Below, in pieces: positions 53,333 through 63,185 of a stretch of 64,000 nt of DNA. How positions within the stretch are numbered: position 1 is the first letter of the stretch; every line of letters starts with the position of its first letter. The stretch comes from an uncultured Lachnospiraceae bacterium. GTDB lineage: Bacteria; Bacillota; Clostridia; Lachnospirales; Lachnospiraceae. The notes beneath the pieces were generated by a model that saw nothing but the letters and a program-made list of their open reading frames with translations, searched no databases and was not told where the DNA came from. The translations under genes and the position numbers were made by a program. The stretch is from NCBI GenBank assembly GCA_947173495.1, contig CAMWFQ010000008.1, positions 1 through 64,000 on the forward strand, read 5' to 3'.

Positions 53333-54271
53333 ATGAAACCAATCTTATTTTTAGATCCTGTTTTCAAGCAGATGATCTGGGGAGGAAACCGCCTGAGAGG
53401 TCAGTTCGGCTATGAGATTCCGGGGGAAGATACCGGTGAGTGCTGGGCAGTGAGCGCCCATCCCAACGGTGACTGCGTAGTCAGAGAAGGAATGTATACG
53501 GGAGAGAAGTTGTCGGAACTGTGGAAATCCCACAGGGAACTGTTTGGAAATTCCGATCTGGACCGATTTCCGCTTTTGGTCAAGATCATTGATGCCAAAG
53601 ACGATCTGAGTATTCAGGTTCATCCGGATGACGCCTACGCCAGGGAACATGAAAACGGTTCGCTGGGAAAGACGGAATGCTGGTATATTCTTGACTGTCC
53701 GGAAGACGCGGCTTTGGTGATAGGGCATAATGCCGCGTCCCGCCAGGAACTTGAGGAGATGATCAGGCAGGGACGGTGGTCTGAGCTGATTCGGCAGATA
53801 CCTGTAAAGAAAGGAGATTTTATTCAGATCGATCCGGGAACCGTACATGCTATCAAAGGCGGTATGATGATCCTGGAAACGCAGCAGAACAGCGATATCA
53901 CCTACCGGGTATATGACTATGACAGACTCACAGGAGGAAAGCCGCGTCAGCTCCATGTGGAACAGAGCATTGACGTGATCACGGTGCCGGCAGCCTCCGC
54001 GGCAGAGAGCGTGAAGCCGGCGGCAGATCTTCCGAAGAACACTATGAATGAGCTGATCACATGTGATTATTACAGGGTCTGGAAACTGGAGACAGATCAG
54101 CCGTTTTCCTTTGAACAGTCCCATCCTTTCCTGATCATGAGCGTGACAGAGGGAGCAGGCACCATCAACGGACACCCCATCAAAAAGGGAGAGCATTTCA
54201 TCCTGCCGGACGGCTTCGGAAGCGTAAAACTGGAAGGCAAAATGCAGCTGATCGCATCATCCATACGATAA
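53333..54271 (+). CDS. manA: Mannose-6-phosphate isomerase, class I
   Basis: A 312-residue zinc enzyme interconverting mannose-6-phosphate and fructose-6-phosphate. Motifs: MIWGGNRLRGQFGYEIP, GECWAVSAHPNG, LSIQVHPDDAYA with metal ligands, and KTECWYILDCPEDA with the next ligand; GTVHAIKGGMMILETQQNSD (region) holds the last His. Length of about 310 fits the short Firmicutes form. The start ATG 53333 follows GGGAGGAAAG; an ATG-less upstream frame is not supported. It precedes the GH112 phosphorylase gene by 37 bp. Confidence 0.94.
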   Translation: MKPILFLDPVFKQMIWGGNRLRGQFGYEIPGEDTGECWAVSAHPNGDCVVREGMYTGEKLSELWKSHRELFGNSDLDRFPLLVKIIDAKDDLSIQVHPDDAYAREHENGSLGKTECWYILDCPEDAALVIGHNAASRQELEEMIRQGRWSELIRQIPVKKGDFIQIDPGTVHAIKGGMMILETQQNSDITYRVYDYDRLTGGKPRQLHVEQSIDVITVPAASAAESVKPAADLPKNTMNELITCDYYRVWKLETDQPFSFEQSHPFLIMSVTEGAGTINGHPIKKGEHFILPDGFGSVKLEGKMQLIASSIR

Positions 54272-54308
54272 AAACAGCAGCGAAACTGGAATCAGGAGGT
54301 ATTTTTAA

Positions 54309-56477
54309 ATGAGTAAAAAGCAGGGCGGATTCACGCTTCCGGGTGAATCGGGGTACGAAGATCTGACATTAAAGCTGGCGCAGAAGTGGGGAGCGGACGT
54401 GATCAGAGACAGTGACGGAACAGAACTTTCGGAGGACATTATTCATGCGGGATATGGAATTTATTCCACGATCTGCATCATTCGTGATCACAATGAATGG
54501 GCGAAGGAAAACACAGATAAGCTGCAGCAGACCTTTTTGTGTACGCAGCCGGTAGTGGCGACAGAGGATGGAGAAGGATCAGATACCTTAACCATAGCTC
54601 TTATGAAGGATTTTTTCAGAGAGCAGTTTAAGATCAATGACTGTGAAAACGCCATGAAATATTGGCAGGTATGGGACAGAACGTCCAATGTGCTGCTTCA
54701 GGCTTCTGACTGGCGTTACCAGGGGCAGGAGGAGAAGGTGGAAATTCTCCATCCGGTGGCATGGCATAAGTATACAGTAAGCTTTCTGGCCTATCGGATC
54801 TGGGAAGAGATTTCCATGTATAATCACACCACCAACAATTGGGATAAAGAACATCTGATGCAGATTGATCCCCGTTATCCGGAGGCAAGAGCTTATATGA
54901 CAGACTGGATGAAAAAATGGTGTGAGACGCATCCGGATACTACAGTAGTGCGGTTTACATCGTTATTTTATAATTTTGTCTGGATATGGGGGAGCGATCC
55001 TGCCTGCAGAAACCTGTTTACTGACTGGGGCTCCTATGATTTTACGGTGAGTGAGCGTGCGCTGGATGAATTTTATGAGAAATACGGCTATCAGATGAGC
55101 GCGGAAGATTTTATCAATCAGGGAAAACTTCATGTGACTCATATGCCGGGAGATGAGCGTAAAAAGGACTGGATGAGATTTATCAATGACTTTGTGATTG
55201 ATTTTGGCAGACAGCTTGTGGATATTGTACATTCCTATGGCAAAAAGGCCTATGTTTTTTACGACGACAGCTGGGTGGGTCTGGAGCCTTATAATGGAAG
55301 ATTTCAGGAGTTTGGATTTGACGGACTGATTAAGTGTGTATTTTCCGGCTATGAAGCCAGACTGTGCTCCGGTGTGGATGTGCCGGTGCATGAACTGCGG
55401 CTTCATCCCTACCTTTTTCCGGTGGGACTTGGAGGAGCGCCTACCTTTATGGAGGGCGGGGATCCCACCACAGAGGCAAAACGCTTCTGGAATAATATCA
55501 GGAGGGCTCTTCTGCGCAGCCCGGTAGACCGGATTGGTCTGGGCGGTTACCTGCATCTGACAGAAGGGTTCCCGGATTTTTGCGATTACATTGAGCAGGT
55601 ATCTGATGAGTTTAGAATGATCCGGGATCTTCATAAGGAAGGCAGACCTTATACTATAAAAACACGTGTGGGTGTTCTGCATGCCTGGGGTGCTCTGAGG
55701 TCATGGACACTGTCAGGCCATTTTCATGAAACATGGCAGCACGACCTTATTCATATCAATGAGGCGCTGGCCGGCCTGCCGGTTCAGGTATCCTTCCTTT
55801 CTTTTGAGGATGTAAAGGCAGGAAGGCTTTCAGAGGTGGATGTGCTGATCAATGCCGGCTATGCAGGAAGCGCCTGGAGCGGGGGCGATGCATGGAAAGA
55901 TGATGATCTGGTGGAAAAACTGACCAAATGGGTGTATGAAGGCGGTACCTTCCTGGGAGTAAATGAACCCTCTGCAGTGGAGGGATATGATACTTATTTC
56001 AGGATGGCACATGTGCTGGGTGTGGATGAGGATACCGGTGCAAGGATCTGCCATGGCAGATGGGAGTTTACGGCGGAGGATAAAGAAGGAATTGTGCCCG
56101 AAGGCGTATCCCTTGCGGCAAAAGAAAACAGGTTCCTTACAGATGGAAAGGCGGATGTACTCCTTTCCAAAGAAAACCAGCCGGTTCTTAGCCTGAATTC
56201 TTTTGGAAAAGGATTGGGAATTTATCTTTCTTCTTTCCAGGTGGGCGCGGAAAATACCAGACTGCTGTATCAGCTGATCCGCTATGCCGGAAAAGAAGGG
56301 ATCACAGGCCCGTATATGACAGATAATCTCTACACAGAGTGCGCATTTTATCCGGACAGCGGTATGCTTGCGGTGATCAACAACAGTGCCGGTCTGCAGA
56401 GCACAGTGGTGGAGACAGAGTCAGGGAAAACAACAGTAGAATTAAAGCCATATGAAACGGTGTTTCTTGCGATATAA
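54309..56477 (+). CDS. GH112 1,3-beta-galactosyl-N-acetylhexosamine phosphorylase-type enzyme
   Basis: A 722-residue cytoplasmic phosphorylase of family GH112. Such enzymes split beta-galactosides with phosphate to give alpha-galactose-1-phosphate: the substrates are lacto-N-biose and galacto-N-biose from milk and mucin glycans, or galactosyl-rhamnose in one clade. Recognisable parts are GGFTLPGESGYEDLTLKLAQ at the start, HAGYGIYSTICIIRDHNEWA, MYNHTTNNWDKEHLMQIDPR, and the AYVFYDDSWVGLEPYNGRFQ region with acidic residues. The released galactose-1-phosphate can feed galT at 35.6 kb. The subgroup was not resolved. The start follows AGGAGG. Confidence 0.9.
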   Translation: MSKKQGGFTLPGESGYEDLTLKLAQKWGADVIRDSDGTELSEDIIHAGYGIYSTICIIRDHNEWAKENTDKLQQTFLCTQPVVATEDGEGSDTLTIALMKDFFREQFKINDCENAMKYWQVWDRTSNVLLQASDWRYQGQEEKVEILHPVAWHKYTVSFLAYRIWEEISMYNHTTNNWDKEHLMQIDPRYPEARAYMTDWMKKWCETHPDTTVVRFTSLFYNFVWIWGSDPACRNLFTDWGSYDFTVSERALDEFYEKYGYQMSAEDFINQGKLHVTHMPGDERKKDWMRFINDFVIDFGRQLVDIVHSYGKKAYVFYDDSWVGLEPYNGRFQEFGFDGLIKCVFSGYEARLCSGVDVPVHELRLHPYLFPVGLGGAPTFMEGGDPTTEAKRFWNNIRRALLRSPVDRIGLGGYLHLTEGFPDFCDYIEQVSDEFRMIRDLHKEGRPYTIKTRVGVLHAWGALRSWTLSGHFHETWQHDLIHINEALAGLPVQVSFLSFEDVKAGRLSEVDVLINAGYAGSAWSGGDAWKDDDLVEKLTKWVYEGGTFLGVNEPSAVEGYDTYFRMAHVLGVDEDTGARICHGRWEFTAEDKEGIVPEGVSLAAKENRFLTDGKADVLLSKENQPVLSLNSFGKGLGIYLSSFQVGAENTRLLYQLIRYAGKEGITGPYMTDNLYTECAFYPDSGMLAVINNSAGLQSTVVETESGKTTVELKPYETVFLAI

Positions 56478-56502
56478 AGAAAGGTTTCGAAAAAAGGCAA
56501 CG

Positions 56503-56536
56503 ATACGCACAAAAGCTGTGCAGAAATGAGGGAAAA
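56503..56536. repeat. Short stem related to the start-codon repeat (third occurrence)
   Basis: TACGCACAAAAGCTGTGCAG with AAATGAGGGAAAA before the ATG resembles the final part of the repeats at 43.0 and 52.6 kb (TGCGCAAAAAGCAGCGCAG, AAATGGTGTAAAAA). The AT-rich palindrome is absent here. Confidence 0.55.
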
Positions 56537-57724
56537 ATGATCAATGAGCAGTATAAAAAGATGCTGGAGGAAAAGTCTGTAATCAGGCAGCTTTCTGAGT
56601 TTGCAACTGCAAGAGGCGGGCAGATCGGTTACGAAAATGTGTTTGATTACAGTCTTGGCAATCCGTCTGTGCCGGTCCCGGAGAAATTCACGGAGGTTAT
56701 GATAGACCTGTTAAAAACAAAGAGTTCCATGGAGCTTCATGGATACAGTCCCAGTGTTGGGATATCTTCTGTGAAGAGCAAAATTGCCGACTCTTTAAAT
56801 GAGAGATTTGGGATGAACTATACGGGAAATCACATTTTTCCAACGACAGGCGCAGCGGGCGCGCTGGCACATGCACTGCGCTGCGTTACAAAGCCCGGAG
56901 ATGAAGTGCTGGTTATTGCGCCGTATTTTCCTGAATATAATTTCTATGTGAATATGACCGGGGCAAAGCTGAAAGTGGTTTCTGCGGACACAGAAGGCTT
57001 TCAGATCAATTTTGAGAAGCTGGAAGAGATGCTGTCGGAAGAGGTGACGGCGATGCTGATTAATACGCCGAATAACCCTTCCGGGGCAGTGTATAATGAA
57101 CGGACTCTCCGGGAACTTGCGGATCTGCTTTATCGGAAGCAGAGAGAGTACAGACACGATATTTTCCTTATTTCGGATGAGCCTTACAGAGAGATTGTGT
57201 TTGAGGGGGTGGAGGCGCCTTATGTTTCGAAGTACTATGATAACACCCTTTCCTGCTATTCTTACTCGAAATCCTTATCGCTTCCCGGAGAAAGGATCGG
57301 TTATGTGGCAGCGAATCCGAGATGCAGGGATGCGGAGCTGATCAGCGCGATTTGCTCTCAGATCTCCAGAGGGATCGGGCATAACTGTCCGCCTTCTATT
57401 ATTCAGCTTGCAGTGGCGGAGGTGGGGGCTCTCACAGGAGAGCTGTCAGTTTATGAGACCAATATGAATATCCTCTACAAGGAGCTTACTGCATTGGGAT
57501 TTGAGGTGGTGAAGCCAGGAGGAACATTTTATATCTTCCCGAAGGCTCTGGAGGAGGACGCAACGGCTTTCTGCCGCAAAGCGCTGAATTATGACCTGAT
57601 ACTGGTACCATCTGAGAGCTTTGGAACACCGGGGTATTTCCGAATGGCATATTGTATTGATACGGAAAAAGTGGAAAGGTCGCTTCCGGCCCTTCGAAAA
57701 TTTGTAGAGGAAAATTATCGGTAA
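56537..57724 (+). CDS. PLP-dependent aminotransferase (class I/II, aspartate aminotransferase-like)
   Basis: A 395-residue PLP enzyme. Motifs: a Gly-rich GAAGALAHALRC cofactor site, NTPNNPSGAVY, ISDEPYREIVF with the PLP-binding Asp and Tyr, SYSKSLSLPGERIGY with the Schiff-base Lys, and the C-terminal FRMAYCID with the carboxylate-binding Arg. It transfers amino groups between an amino acid and 2-oxo acid; the specific substrate is unresolved. uppP follows after 25 bp. Confidence 0.9.
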   Translation: MINEQYKKMLEEKSVIRQLSEFATARGGQIGYENVFDYSLGNPSVPVPEKFTEVMIDLLKTKSSMELHGYSPSVGISSVKSKIADSLNERFGMNYTGNHIFPTTGAAGALAHALRCVTKPGDEVLVIAPYFPEYNFYVNMTGAKLKVVSADTEGFQINFEKLEEMLSEEVTAMLINTPNNPSGAVYNERTLRELADLLYRKQREYRHDIFLISDEPYREIVFEGVEAPYVSKYYDNTLSCYSYSKSLSLPGERIGYVAANPRCRDAELISAICSQISRGIGHNCPPSIIQLAVAEVGALTGELSVYETNMNILYKELTALGFEVVKPGGTFYIFPKALEEDATAFCRKALNYDLILVPSESFGTPGYFRMAYCIDTEKVERSLPALRKFVEENYR

Positions 57725-57749
57725 AAGGATGAATCTGGAGGAAAAATAA

Positions 57750-58601
57750 ATGGTCGAATTTTTGAAAGCCGTATTATTCGGAGTGGTGGAGGGTATTACG
57801 GAATGGCTTCCTATAAGCAGTACGGGACATATGATTCTGCTGGATGAATTTGTGAAGCTGGATGTATCAGAGCAGTTTTGGGAAATGTTTCTGGTAGTGA
57901 TCCAGCTGGGAGCCATTCTGGCTGTAGTGGTGCTGTTCTGGAATCAGATCTGGCCCTTCGGCAGAAGAAACAACGGAAACCCGGTACGGAAGTCAGGATT
58001 TCTTTCCTGGTGCAAAAAAGATATCTGGATGATGTGGTTTAAGATTATTGTGGCCTGTCTGCCGGCAGCAGTGGTGGGAATCCTGTTTGATGAGTTTTTT
58101 GAGAGCCTTTTTTATAATGGCGTGTGTGTGGCTGTTGCACTGATCGTATTTGGCGTGGGTTTTCTGTTGATAGAAAACAGGAACAGAGGAATGGCAGTCA
58201 GAATAAATTCACTTTCAGCCATTACGTTTCAAACGGCGCTTATCATAGGACTGTTTCAGCTGATCGCTGCCATTTTCCCGGGAACTTCCCGTTCGGGAGC
58301 TACGATACTGGGGGCCCTTCTGATAGGGGTGTCAAGAACAGTGGCGGCAGAATTTACTTTTTTTCTTGCCATACCGGTTATGCTGGGGGCGAGCCTTCTC
58401 AAAATTCTGAAGTTTGGATTTGCCTTCACGGAGAACGAACTGATGGTGCTTCTGACAGGAATGATTACGGCATTTCTGGTTTCTGTGGCAGTGATTCGTT
58501 TCCTGATGGGATATATTAAAAAGCATGATTTTAAGGTGTTTGGCTGGTACAGGATCGTGCTGGGAATCATTGTACTGCTGTACTTTGGTCTGTCTGTATA
58601 A
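57750..58601 (+). CDS. uppP: Undecaprenyl-diphosphate phosphatase
   Basis: A 283-residue membrane enzyme that recycles undecaprenyl diphosphate for cell-wall synthesis and gives bacitracin tolerance. Motifs: VVEGITEWLPISSTGHMIL near the N-terminus with the catalytic Glu and Ser, and the second signature PGTSRSGATILGALLIGVSR with the active Arg. About eight membrane segments are seen. The start follows CTGGAGGAAAAATAA. No bacitracin-type regulator is adjacent. Confidence 0.96.
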   Translation: MVEFLKAVLFGVVEGITEWLPISSTGHMILLDEFVKLDVSEQFWEMFLVVIQLGAILAVVVLFWNQIWPFGRRNNGNPVRKSGFLSWCKKDIWMMWFKIIVACLPAAVVGILFDEFFESLFYNGVCVAVALIVFGVGFLLIENRNRGMAVRINSLSAITFQTALIIGLFQLIAAIFPGTSRSGATILGALLIGVSRTVAAEFTFFLAIPVMLGASLLKILKFGFAFTENELMVLLTGMITAFLVSVAVIRFLMGYIKKHDFKVFGWYRIVLGIIVLLYFGLSV

Positions 58602-58725
58602 CGATTCGCGGGGCAATCTGCATAGAAATCAGAATAAAATATTGGTGAAAATGTATGGTTTCTGTCGCAAATCGTAGAAAATAACCAAAAGTATATGAAA
58701 TGTTTTACGAAAAAGCTGTTCATTA

Positions 58726-58754
58726 TTGACAGAATACAAAAGATAAGGTATACT
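58726..58754 (+). promoter_or_regulatory. Strong promoter of the DUF6465-like gene
   Basis: A perfect TTGACA at 58726-58731 and TATACT at 58749-58754 are 17 bp apart, about 80 bp upstream of the GTG start. It looks like one of the strongest promoters of the window. Confidence 0.85.
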
Positions 58755-58833
58755 GCTTTGGAATGAAAAAGTTAACTGATTGTTTTGTTACATGTCAGAG
58801 GGTTTATTGCTCTGCGTGAAAGGAGTTTATATC

Positions 58834-59271
58834 GTGTCAGAAACAAAGAAAACGACAGCCAGGAGTAAGACATCATCGGTTAAAAAAGTAAGCAAGCCTG
58901 TGGAAAAGGCATCTGAGGTTAAAGCAGAGGTTGAGGCTGTTCCAGTAGAAACAGCAGAGAAGGAAGCTGTAAAGAAGACAAGAAAGACAGCAGCCGGAAC
59001 CACAGAGACAACGAAAGCACCTGCCAAAAAAGCCGCAAAAGCTGAAGTAAAAAAAGAAGTGAAGGCTCAGGTAAAGGAAGCTGTCCATGTGGAATTCAGC
59101 GGAAAGTCCTATACAAGCGAAGATCTGATCAAGATCTGCAGAGATGTATGGAAGTATGATCTGAATGGAAAAGATGAAGATATTAAGAGCATTGAACTGT
59201 ATGTAAAACCGGAAGAAAGCGTTACATATTATGTGATCAACGGTGATGTGCAGGGAAGCTTCAATATTTAA
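58834..59271 (+). CDS. DUF6465-like protein with histone-like Lys/Ala-rich N-terminus
   Basis: A 145-residue protein. Residues 1-85 are Lys/Ala/Thr/Glu-rich (KKTTARSKTSSVKKVSKPVE, APAKKAAKAEVKKEVKAQ), resembling histone-H1-like tails. The last 60 residues form a small domain (VEFSGKSYTSEDLIKICRDV, SIELYVKPEESVTYYVINGD) that I associate with DUF6465 of Lachnospiraceae. The function is unknown. The start is GTG 58834, eight bases after AAAGGAG; the ATG at 58780 lies before that site. It has its own strong promoter and terminator, so it is probably abundant. Confidence 0.85.
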   Translation: MSETKKTTARSKTSSVKKVSKPVEKASEVKAEVEAVPVETAEKEAVKKTRKTAAGTTETTKAPAKKAAKAEVKKEVKAQVKEAVHVEFSGKSYTSEDLIKICRDVWKYDLNGKDEDIKSIELYVKPEESVTYYVINGDVQGSFNI

Positions 59272-59309
59272 TTGTTTACAGTTTTATAGTTTGTGACAGC
59301 GCGGATGAG

Positions 59310-59345
59310 AATGGATACTGCTTTTGCAGTGTCCATTTTTCTTTT
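59310..59345 (+). terminator. Terminator of the DUF6465-like gene
   Basis: ATGGATACTGC pairs with GCAGTGTCCAT (one mismatch) around a short loop, followed by TTTTTCTTTT. Confidence 0.8.
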
Positions 59346-59379
59346 AGAATTTTTTAATAATTATTTTTAATTATATGTG

Positions 59380-59408
59380 TTGACAATAAATAGGGTAAGT
59401 GATATTTT
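59380..59408 (+). promoter_or_regulatory. Promoter of the hrcA heat-shock operon
   Basis: TTGACA at 59380-59385 and TATTTT at 59403-59408 are 17 bp apart, directly before the CIRCE operator. Confidence 0.75.
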
Positions 59409-59422
59409 AGGTTAAGAAGATG

Positions 59423-59449
59423 TTAGCACTCCATTCAATCGAGTGCTAA
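59423..59449 (+). promoter_or_regulatory. CIRCE operator
   Basis: TTAGCACTC-N9-GAGTGCTAA, a perfect match to the consensus bound by HrcA, lies 14 bp after the -10 box and 55 bp before hrcA. Confidence 0.97.
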
Positions 59450-59503
59450 CAAAACAAAAATCAAATATTCCTGAAAATATTTTGAGCAAAGAGGATGATG
59501 GAA

Positions 59504-60535
59504 ATGCAGTTAAGCGAGAGAAAGATCAAGATATTGCAGGCCATTATCCGCAATTATCTTGAAACGGGAGAGCCGGTCGGCAGCAGGACCATTTCCAAAT
59601 ATACAGATTTGAATTTAAGCTCGGCAACCATTCGAAACGAGATGTCAGATCTGGAGGAAATGGGATATATTCTGCAGCCCCATACCTCCGCGGGAAGGAT
59701 CCCCTCTGATAAAGGGTACCGTTTGTATGTCGATACCATGATGGAGGAGAAGGATAAGGAGCTGGAAGAATTAAAGGAAATGATGCTCGAACGGGAAGAT
59801 AAGATGGAGCATCTTCTCAAACAGGTGGCAAAGCTTCTGGCCACGAATACCAATTATGCATCTATGATTTCAGCGCCTACGATCCATACAAATAAGATCA
59901 AATTTATACAGCTTTCCAGAGTGGATGCAGAGCAGCTCCTGGCAGTGGTGGTGATAGAGGGAAATGTGATCAAGAACAACATTATTTCCATTTCCGAGGA
60001 GCTGAATGACGAGACATTGCTGAAACTGAATATTCTTTTGAATACACACCTAAACGGGCTGGCATTAGAAGAAATCAATCTGGGTATGATCTCCGCCATG
60101 AAGCAGCAGGCAGGTATCCACAGTTCCATTGTATCAAATGTGATAGACGCGATTGCCGTATCCCTGAAGGCGGAAGAGGATCTGGAGATCTATACAAGCG
60201 GAGCCAATAATATCTTCAGGTATCCGGAGCTTGCGGATCAGCAGAAGGCCAGTGAGATCATTAATACGTTTGAAGAAAAACAGATGCTTACGGAGCTGGT
60301 GCAGGAAACACTTTCAGATGAGAAAAATACAGGTATCCAGGTTTATATTGGAAATGAGACGCCGATCCGGACCATGAAGGACTGTAGTGTAGTGACAGCT
60401 ACCTATGAACTGGGAGAGGGGATGCGCGGAACCATCGGCATTATCGGGCCAAAGCGAATGGATTATGACAAGGTGGTAGGAGCACTGAAAACCATTACCC
60501 ATCAGCTGGATGAATTATACAGAAACAAGACATAG
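59504..60535 (+). CDS. hrcA: Heat-inducible transcription repressor HrcA
   Basis: A 343-residue repressor that binds CIRCE and is kept active by the GroE chaperonin. The winged-helix start is MQLSERKIKILQAIIRNYLE then GEPVGSRTISKYTDLNLSSA, with TIRNEMSDLEEMGYI and HTSAGRIPSDKGYRLYVD as the family signature. The middle and C-terminal GAF-like region are complete. The start is chosen at ATG 59504 because GAGG ends at 59494; ATGs at 59495 and 59498 are too close. It autoregulates its operon through the CIRCE upstream. Confidence 0.96.
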   Translation: MQLSERKIKILQAIIRNYLETGEPVGSRTISKYTDLNLSSATIRNEMSDLEEMGYILQPHTSAGRIPSDKGYRLYVDTMMEEKDKELEELKEMMLEREDKMEHLLKQVAKLLATNTNYASMISAPTIHTNKIKFIQLSRVDAEQLLAVVVIEGNVIKNNIISISEELNDETLLKLNILLNTHLNGLALEEINLGMISAMKQQAGIHSSIVSNVIDAIAVSLKAEEDLEIYTSGANNIFRYPELADQQKASEIINTFEEKQMLTELVQETLSDEKNTGIQVYIGNETPIRTMKDCSVVTATYELGEGMRGTIGIIGPKRMDYDKVVGALKTITHQLDELYRNKT

Positions 60536-60555
60536 AATGGAAAGGGATGAAGCGG

Positions 60556-61248
60556 ATGAATGAAGAAATGAAAAATTTACAGAATAATCCGGATACAGAG
60601 GAAACGGAAAAGGAGACACACGAAGAGCCGGATACGGAGCAGGTGCAGGAGTCCGAAAATTCAGAAGAGAAAGAAAATACAGAATCCGATGACAAATCGG
60701 AGGCCTCAGAAACAGAGGAGAGGGCGGAGGATTCCGCTGAGGAAGCAGCAGGCGAAAGCTGGGCGGAAAAGAGAGCCGCCAAAAAAAAGCTGAAGGCGGA
60801 TAAGAAACAGGATGCCCTGAAAGAAAAGATCGATGAGCTGGAGGACAGAGTAAAGCGCCAGATGGCGGAGTTTGATAATTTCAGGAAACGCACGGAAAAA
60901 GAGAAGAGCACCATGTTTGAAATGGGAGCCAAAAGTGTGATCGAAAAGATCCTGCCGGTGGTCGATAATTTTGAGAGAGGACTGTCCGCTATTCCCGAGG
61001 AAGAGAAAAGTTCGGCTTTTGCTGAGGGAATGGAAATGATATATAAGCAGCTTCTTACGGAGCTGGAAAAAATGGAAGTGAAGCCTATTGCGGCGGTGGG
61101 AGAAGAATTTAATCCGGATTTCCACAATGCCGTGATGCAGGTGGAAAGCGACGAGTATGAATCCGGCGTGATCGCTCAGGAACTGCAGAAAGGCTATACT
61201 TACAGGGACAGTGTGGTTAGACACAGCATGGTGGCAGTCGTAAGCTGA
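60556..61248 (+). CDS. grpE: Nucleotide exchange factor GrpE
   Basis: A 230-residue co-chaperone that releases ADP from DnaK. The N-terminal 75 residues are very acidic (Glu/Thr/Asp-rich), longer than in many GrpE proteins. A coiled coil follows (KEKIDELEDRVKRQMAEFDN), then FRKRTEKEKSTMFEMGAKS, LPVVDNFERGL and the beta domain with FNPDFHNAVMQVES and GYTYRDSVVRHSMVAV. The start ATG 60556 follows GGAAAGGG. It lies 20 bp after hrcA and 59 bp before dnaK. Confidence 0.96.
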   Translation: MNEEMKNLQNNPDTEETEKETHEEPDTEQVQESENSEEKENTESDDKSEASETEERAEDSAEEAAGESWAEKRAAKKKLKADKKQDALKEKIDELEDRVKRQMAEFDNFRKRTEKEKSTMFEMGAKSVIEKILPVVDNFERGLSAIPEEEKSSAFAEGMEMIYKQLLTELEKMEVKPIAAVGEEFNPDFHNAVMQVESDEYESGVIAQELQKGYTYRDSVVRHSMVAVVS

Positions 61249-61307
61249 CATCCAAACAACAAAAACAAAGAACTTAACAGCAATATAAAAATCAGGAGGA
61301 GTTCATT

Positions 61308-63185
61308 ATGAGTAAGATAATTGGTATTGACTTGGGTACAACAAACAGTTGTGTAGCAGTTATGGAGGGCGGCAAGCCCACCGTCATTGCAAATGCAGAG
61401 GGCGCAAGGACCACACCTTCCGTAGTGGCATTCACTAAAACAGGCGAAAGACTGATCGGTGAGCCTGCAAAGCGTCAGGCAGTGACGAATGCAGAGAAGA
61501 CGATTTCTTCTATCAAGAGAGATATGGGTACAGACAGAGGACGTACCATCGATGATAAGAGATATTCACCTCAGCAGATTTCAGCAATGATCCTTCAGAA
61601 GCTGAAAGCAGATGCAGAAAGCTATCTGGGAGAAAAGGTGACAGAAGCGGTGATCACCGTTCCGGCTTATTTCAATGATGCGCAGCGTCAGGCAACCAAG
61701 GATGCAGGTAAGATTGCGGGACTGGATGTAAAGCGTATTATCAACGAGCCTACCGCAGCAGCCCTTGCTTATGGACTTGACAATGAGAAGGAACAGAAGA
61801 TCATGGTATATGATCTTGGAGGCGGTACTTTTGACGTATCGATTATTGAAATCGGAGACGGCGTTATTGAGGTTCTGGCAACCAACGGCGATACGCACCT
61901 TGGCGGTGATGATTTTGATAATAAGCTGACTCAGTGGATGATCAGTGAATTCAAGAAAGCAGAAGGCGTTGATCTCTCCAATGATAAGATGGCTCTTCAG
62001 AGGTTAAAGGAAGCGGCTGAAAAGGCAAAGAAGGAACTGTCTTCAGCGACAACAACCAACATCAATCTGCCGTTTATTACCGCAACTGCTGAGGGACCGA
62101 AGCATTTTGATATGAATCTGAGCAGAGCAAAATTTGACGAACTTACCCATGATCTGGTGGAAAAGACAGCGATTCCGGTTCAGAATGCAATGAGGGATGC
62201 CGGACTTACCAATGGCGATCTGGGCCAGGTACTTTTGGTAGGCGGATCTACCCGTATTCCGGCAGTACAGGATAAGGTAAAGCAGCTTACAGGACATGAA
62301 CCCAGCAAGAGCCTGAATCCGGATGAGTGTGTTGCACTGGGAGCGTCTATTCAGGGCGGTAAGCTGGCAGGCGATGCTGGCGCAGGCGAGATTCTTCTTC
62401 TGGATGTTACACCGCTTTCTCTGTCTATTGAGACCATGGGCGGCATTGCAACCAGACTGATTGAGAGAAATACTACGATTCCCACAAAGAAGAGCCAGAT
62501 TTTCTCCACTGCAGCAGATAACCAGACAGCGGTTGACATCAATGTTCTGCAGGGCGAAAGACAGTTTGCAAGAGATAACAAGTCTCTGGGACAGTTCAGA
62601 CTGGATGGAATTCCTCCGGCAATGCGTGGAGTTCCGCAGATTGAGGTTACTTTTGATATTGATGCCAACGGTATTGTAAATGTTTCCGCCAAGGATCTGG
62701 GAACAGGTAAGGAACAGCATATTACCATCACGGCAAGCTCGAATATGTCTGATGACGAAATCGACAAGGCGGTAAAAGAAGCTGCCGAATTTGAGGCACA
62801 GGATAAGAAGAGGAAAGAAGCTATTGACACAAGAAACGAGGCGGATTCCTTTGTATTCCAGACAGAAAAAGCGTTAAGTGAAGTAGGGGATAAGATCGAT
62901 GCTTCCGAGAAGGCTGCAGTGGAAGCCGATGTGCAGGCAGTAAAGGATATTCTGGAGAGAACCAAAGATCAGGAAATGTCTGATTCCGATCTGGATGCGT
63001 TAAAAGCGGCCAGAGAAAAGCTTACGTCAAGCGCACAGGCTTTGTTTACCAAGATGTATGAAAACATGCAGCAGGCAGGAGGGGCAGCAGGTCCCGATAT
63101 GGGAGCAGGTGCAGGTCCTGACATGGGCGGAGCCGATACAGGAGCAGCAGATGACGTAGTTGACGGAGATTACCGCGAGGTATAG
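61308..63185 (+). CDS. dnaK: Chaperone DnaK (Hsp70)
   Basis: A 625-residue ATP-driven chaperone. Motifs: [19 protein letters not shown] (phosphate 1), [53 protein letters not shown] (phosphate 2) and [13 protein letters not shown]. The linker [11 protein letters not shown] leads to the substrate-binding domain and a helical lid. The tail is Gly/Ala/Asp-rich ([16 protein letters not shown]) as usual in Firmicutes. The start follows AGGAGGAG. Third gene of the HrcA operon. Confidence 0.98.
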   Translation: MSKIIGIDLGTTNSCVAVMEGGKPTVIANAEGARTTPSVVAFTKTGERLIGEPAKRQAVTNAEKTISSIKRDMGTDRGRTIDDKRYSPQQISAMILQKLKADAESYLGEKVTEAVITVPAYFNDAQRQATKDAGKIAGLDVKRIINEPTAAALAYGLDNEKEQKIMVYDLGGGTFDVSIIEIGDGVIEVLATNGDTHLGGDDFDNKLTQWMISEFKKAEGVDLSNDKMALQRLKEAAEKAKKELSSATTTNINLPFITATAEGPKHFDMNLSRAKFDELTHDLVEKTAIPVQNAMRDAGLTNGDLGQVLLVGGSTRIPAVQDKVKQLTGHEPSKSLNPDECVALGASIQGGKLAGDAGAGEILLLDVTPLSLSIETMGGIATRLIERNTTIPTKKSQIFSTAADNQTAVDINVLQGERQFARDNKSLGQFRLDGIPPAMRGVPQIEVTFDIDANGIVNVSAKDLGTGKEQHITITASSNMSDDEIDKAVKEAAEFEAQDKKRKEAIDTRNEADSFVFQTEKALSEVGDKIDASEKAAVEADVQAVKDILERTKDQEMSDSDLDALKAAREKLTSSAQALFTKMYENMQQAGGAAGPDMGAGAGPDMGGADTGAADDVVDGDYREV

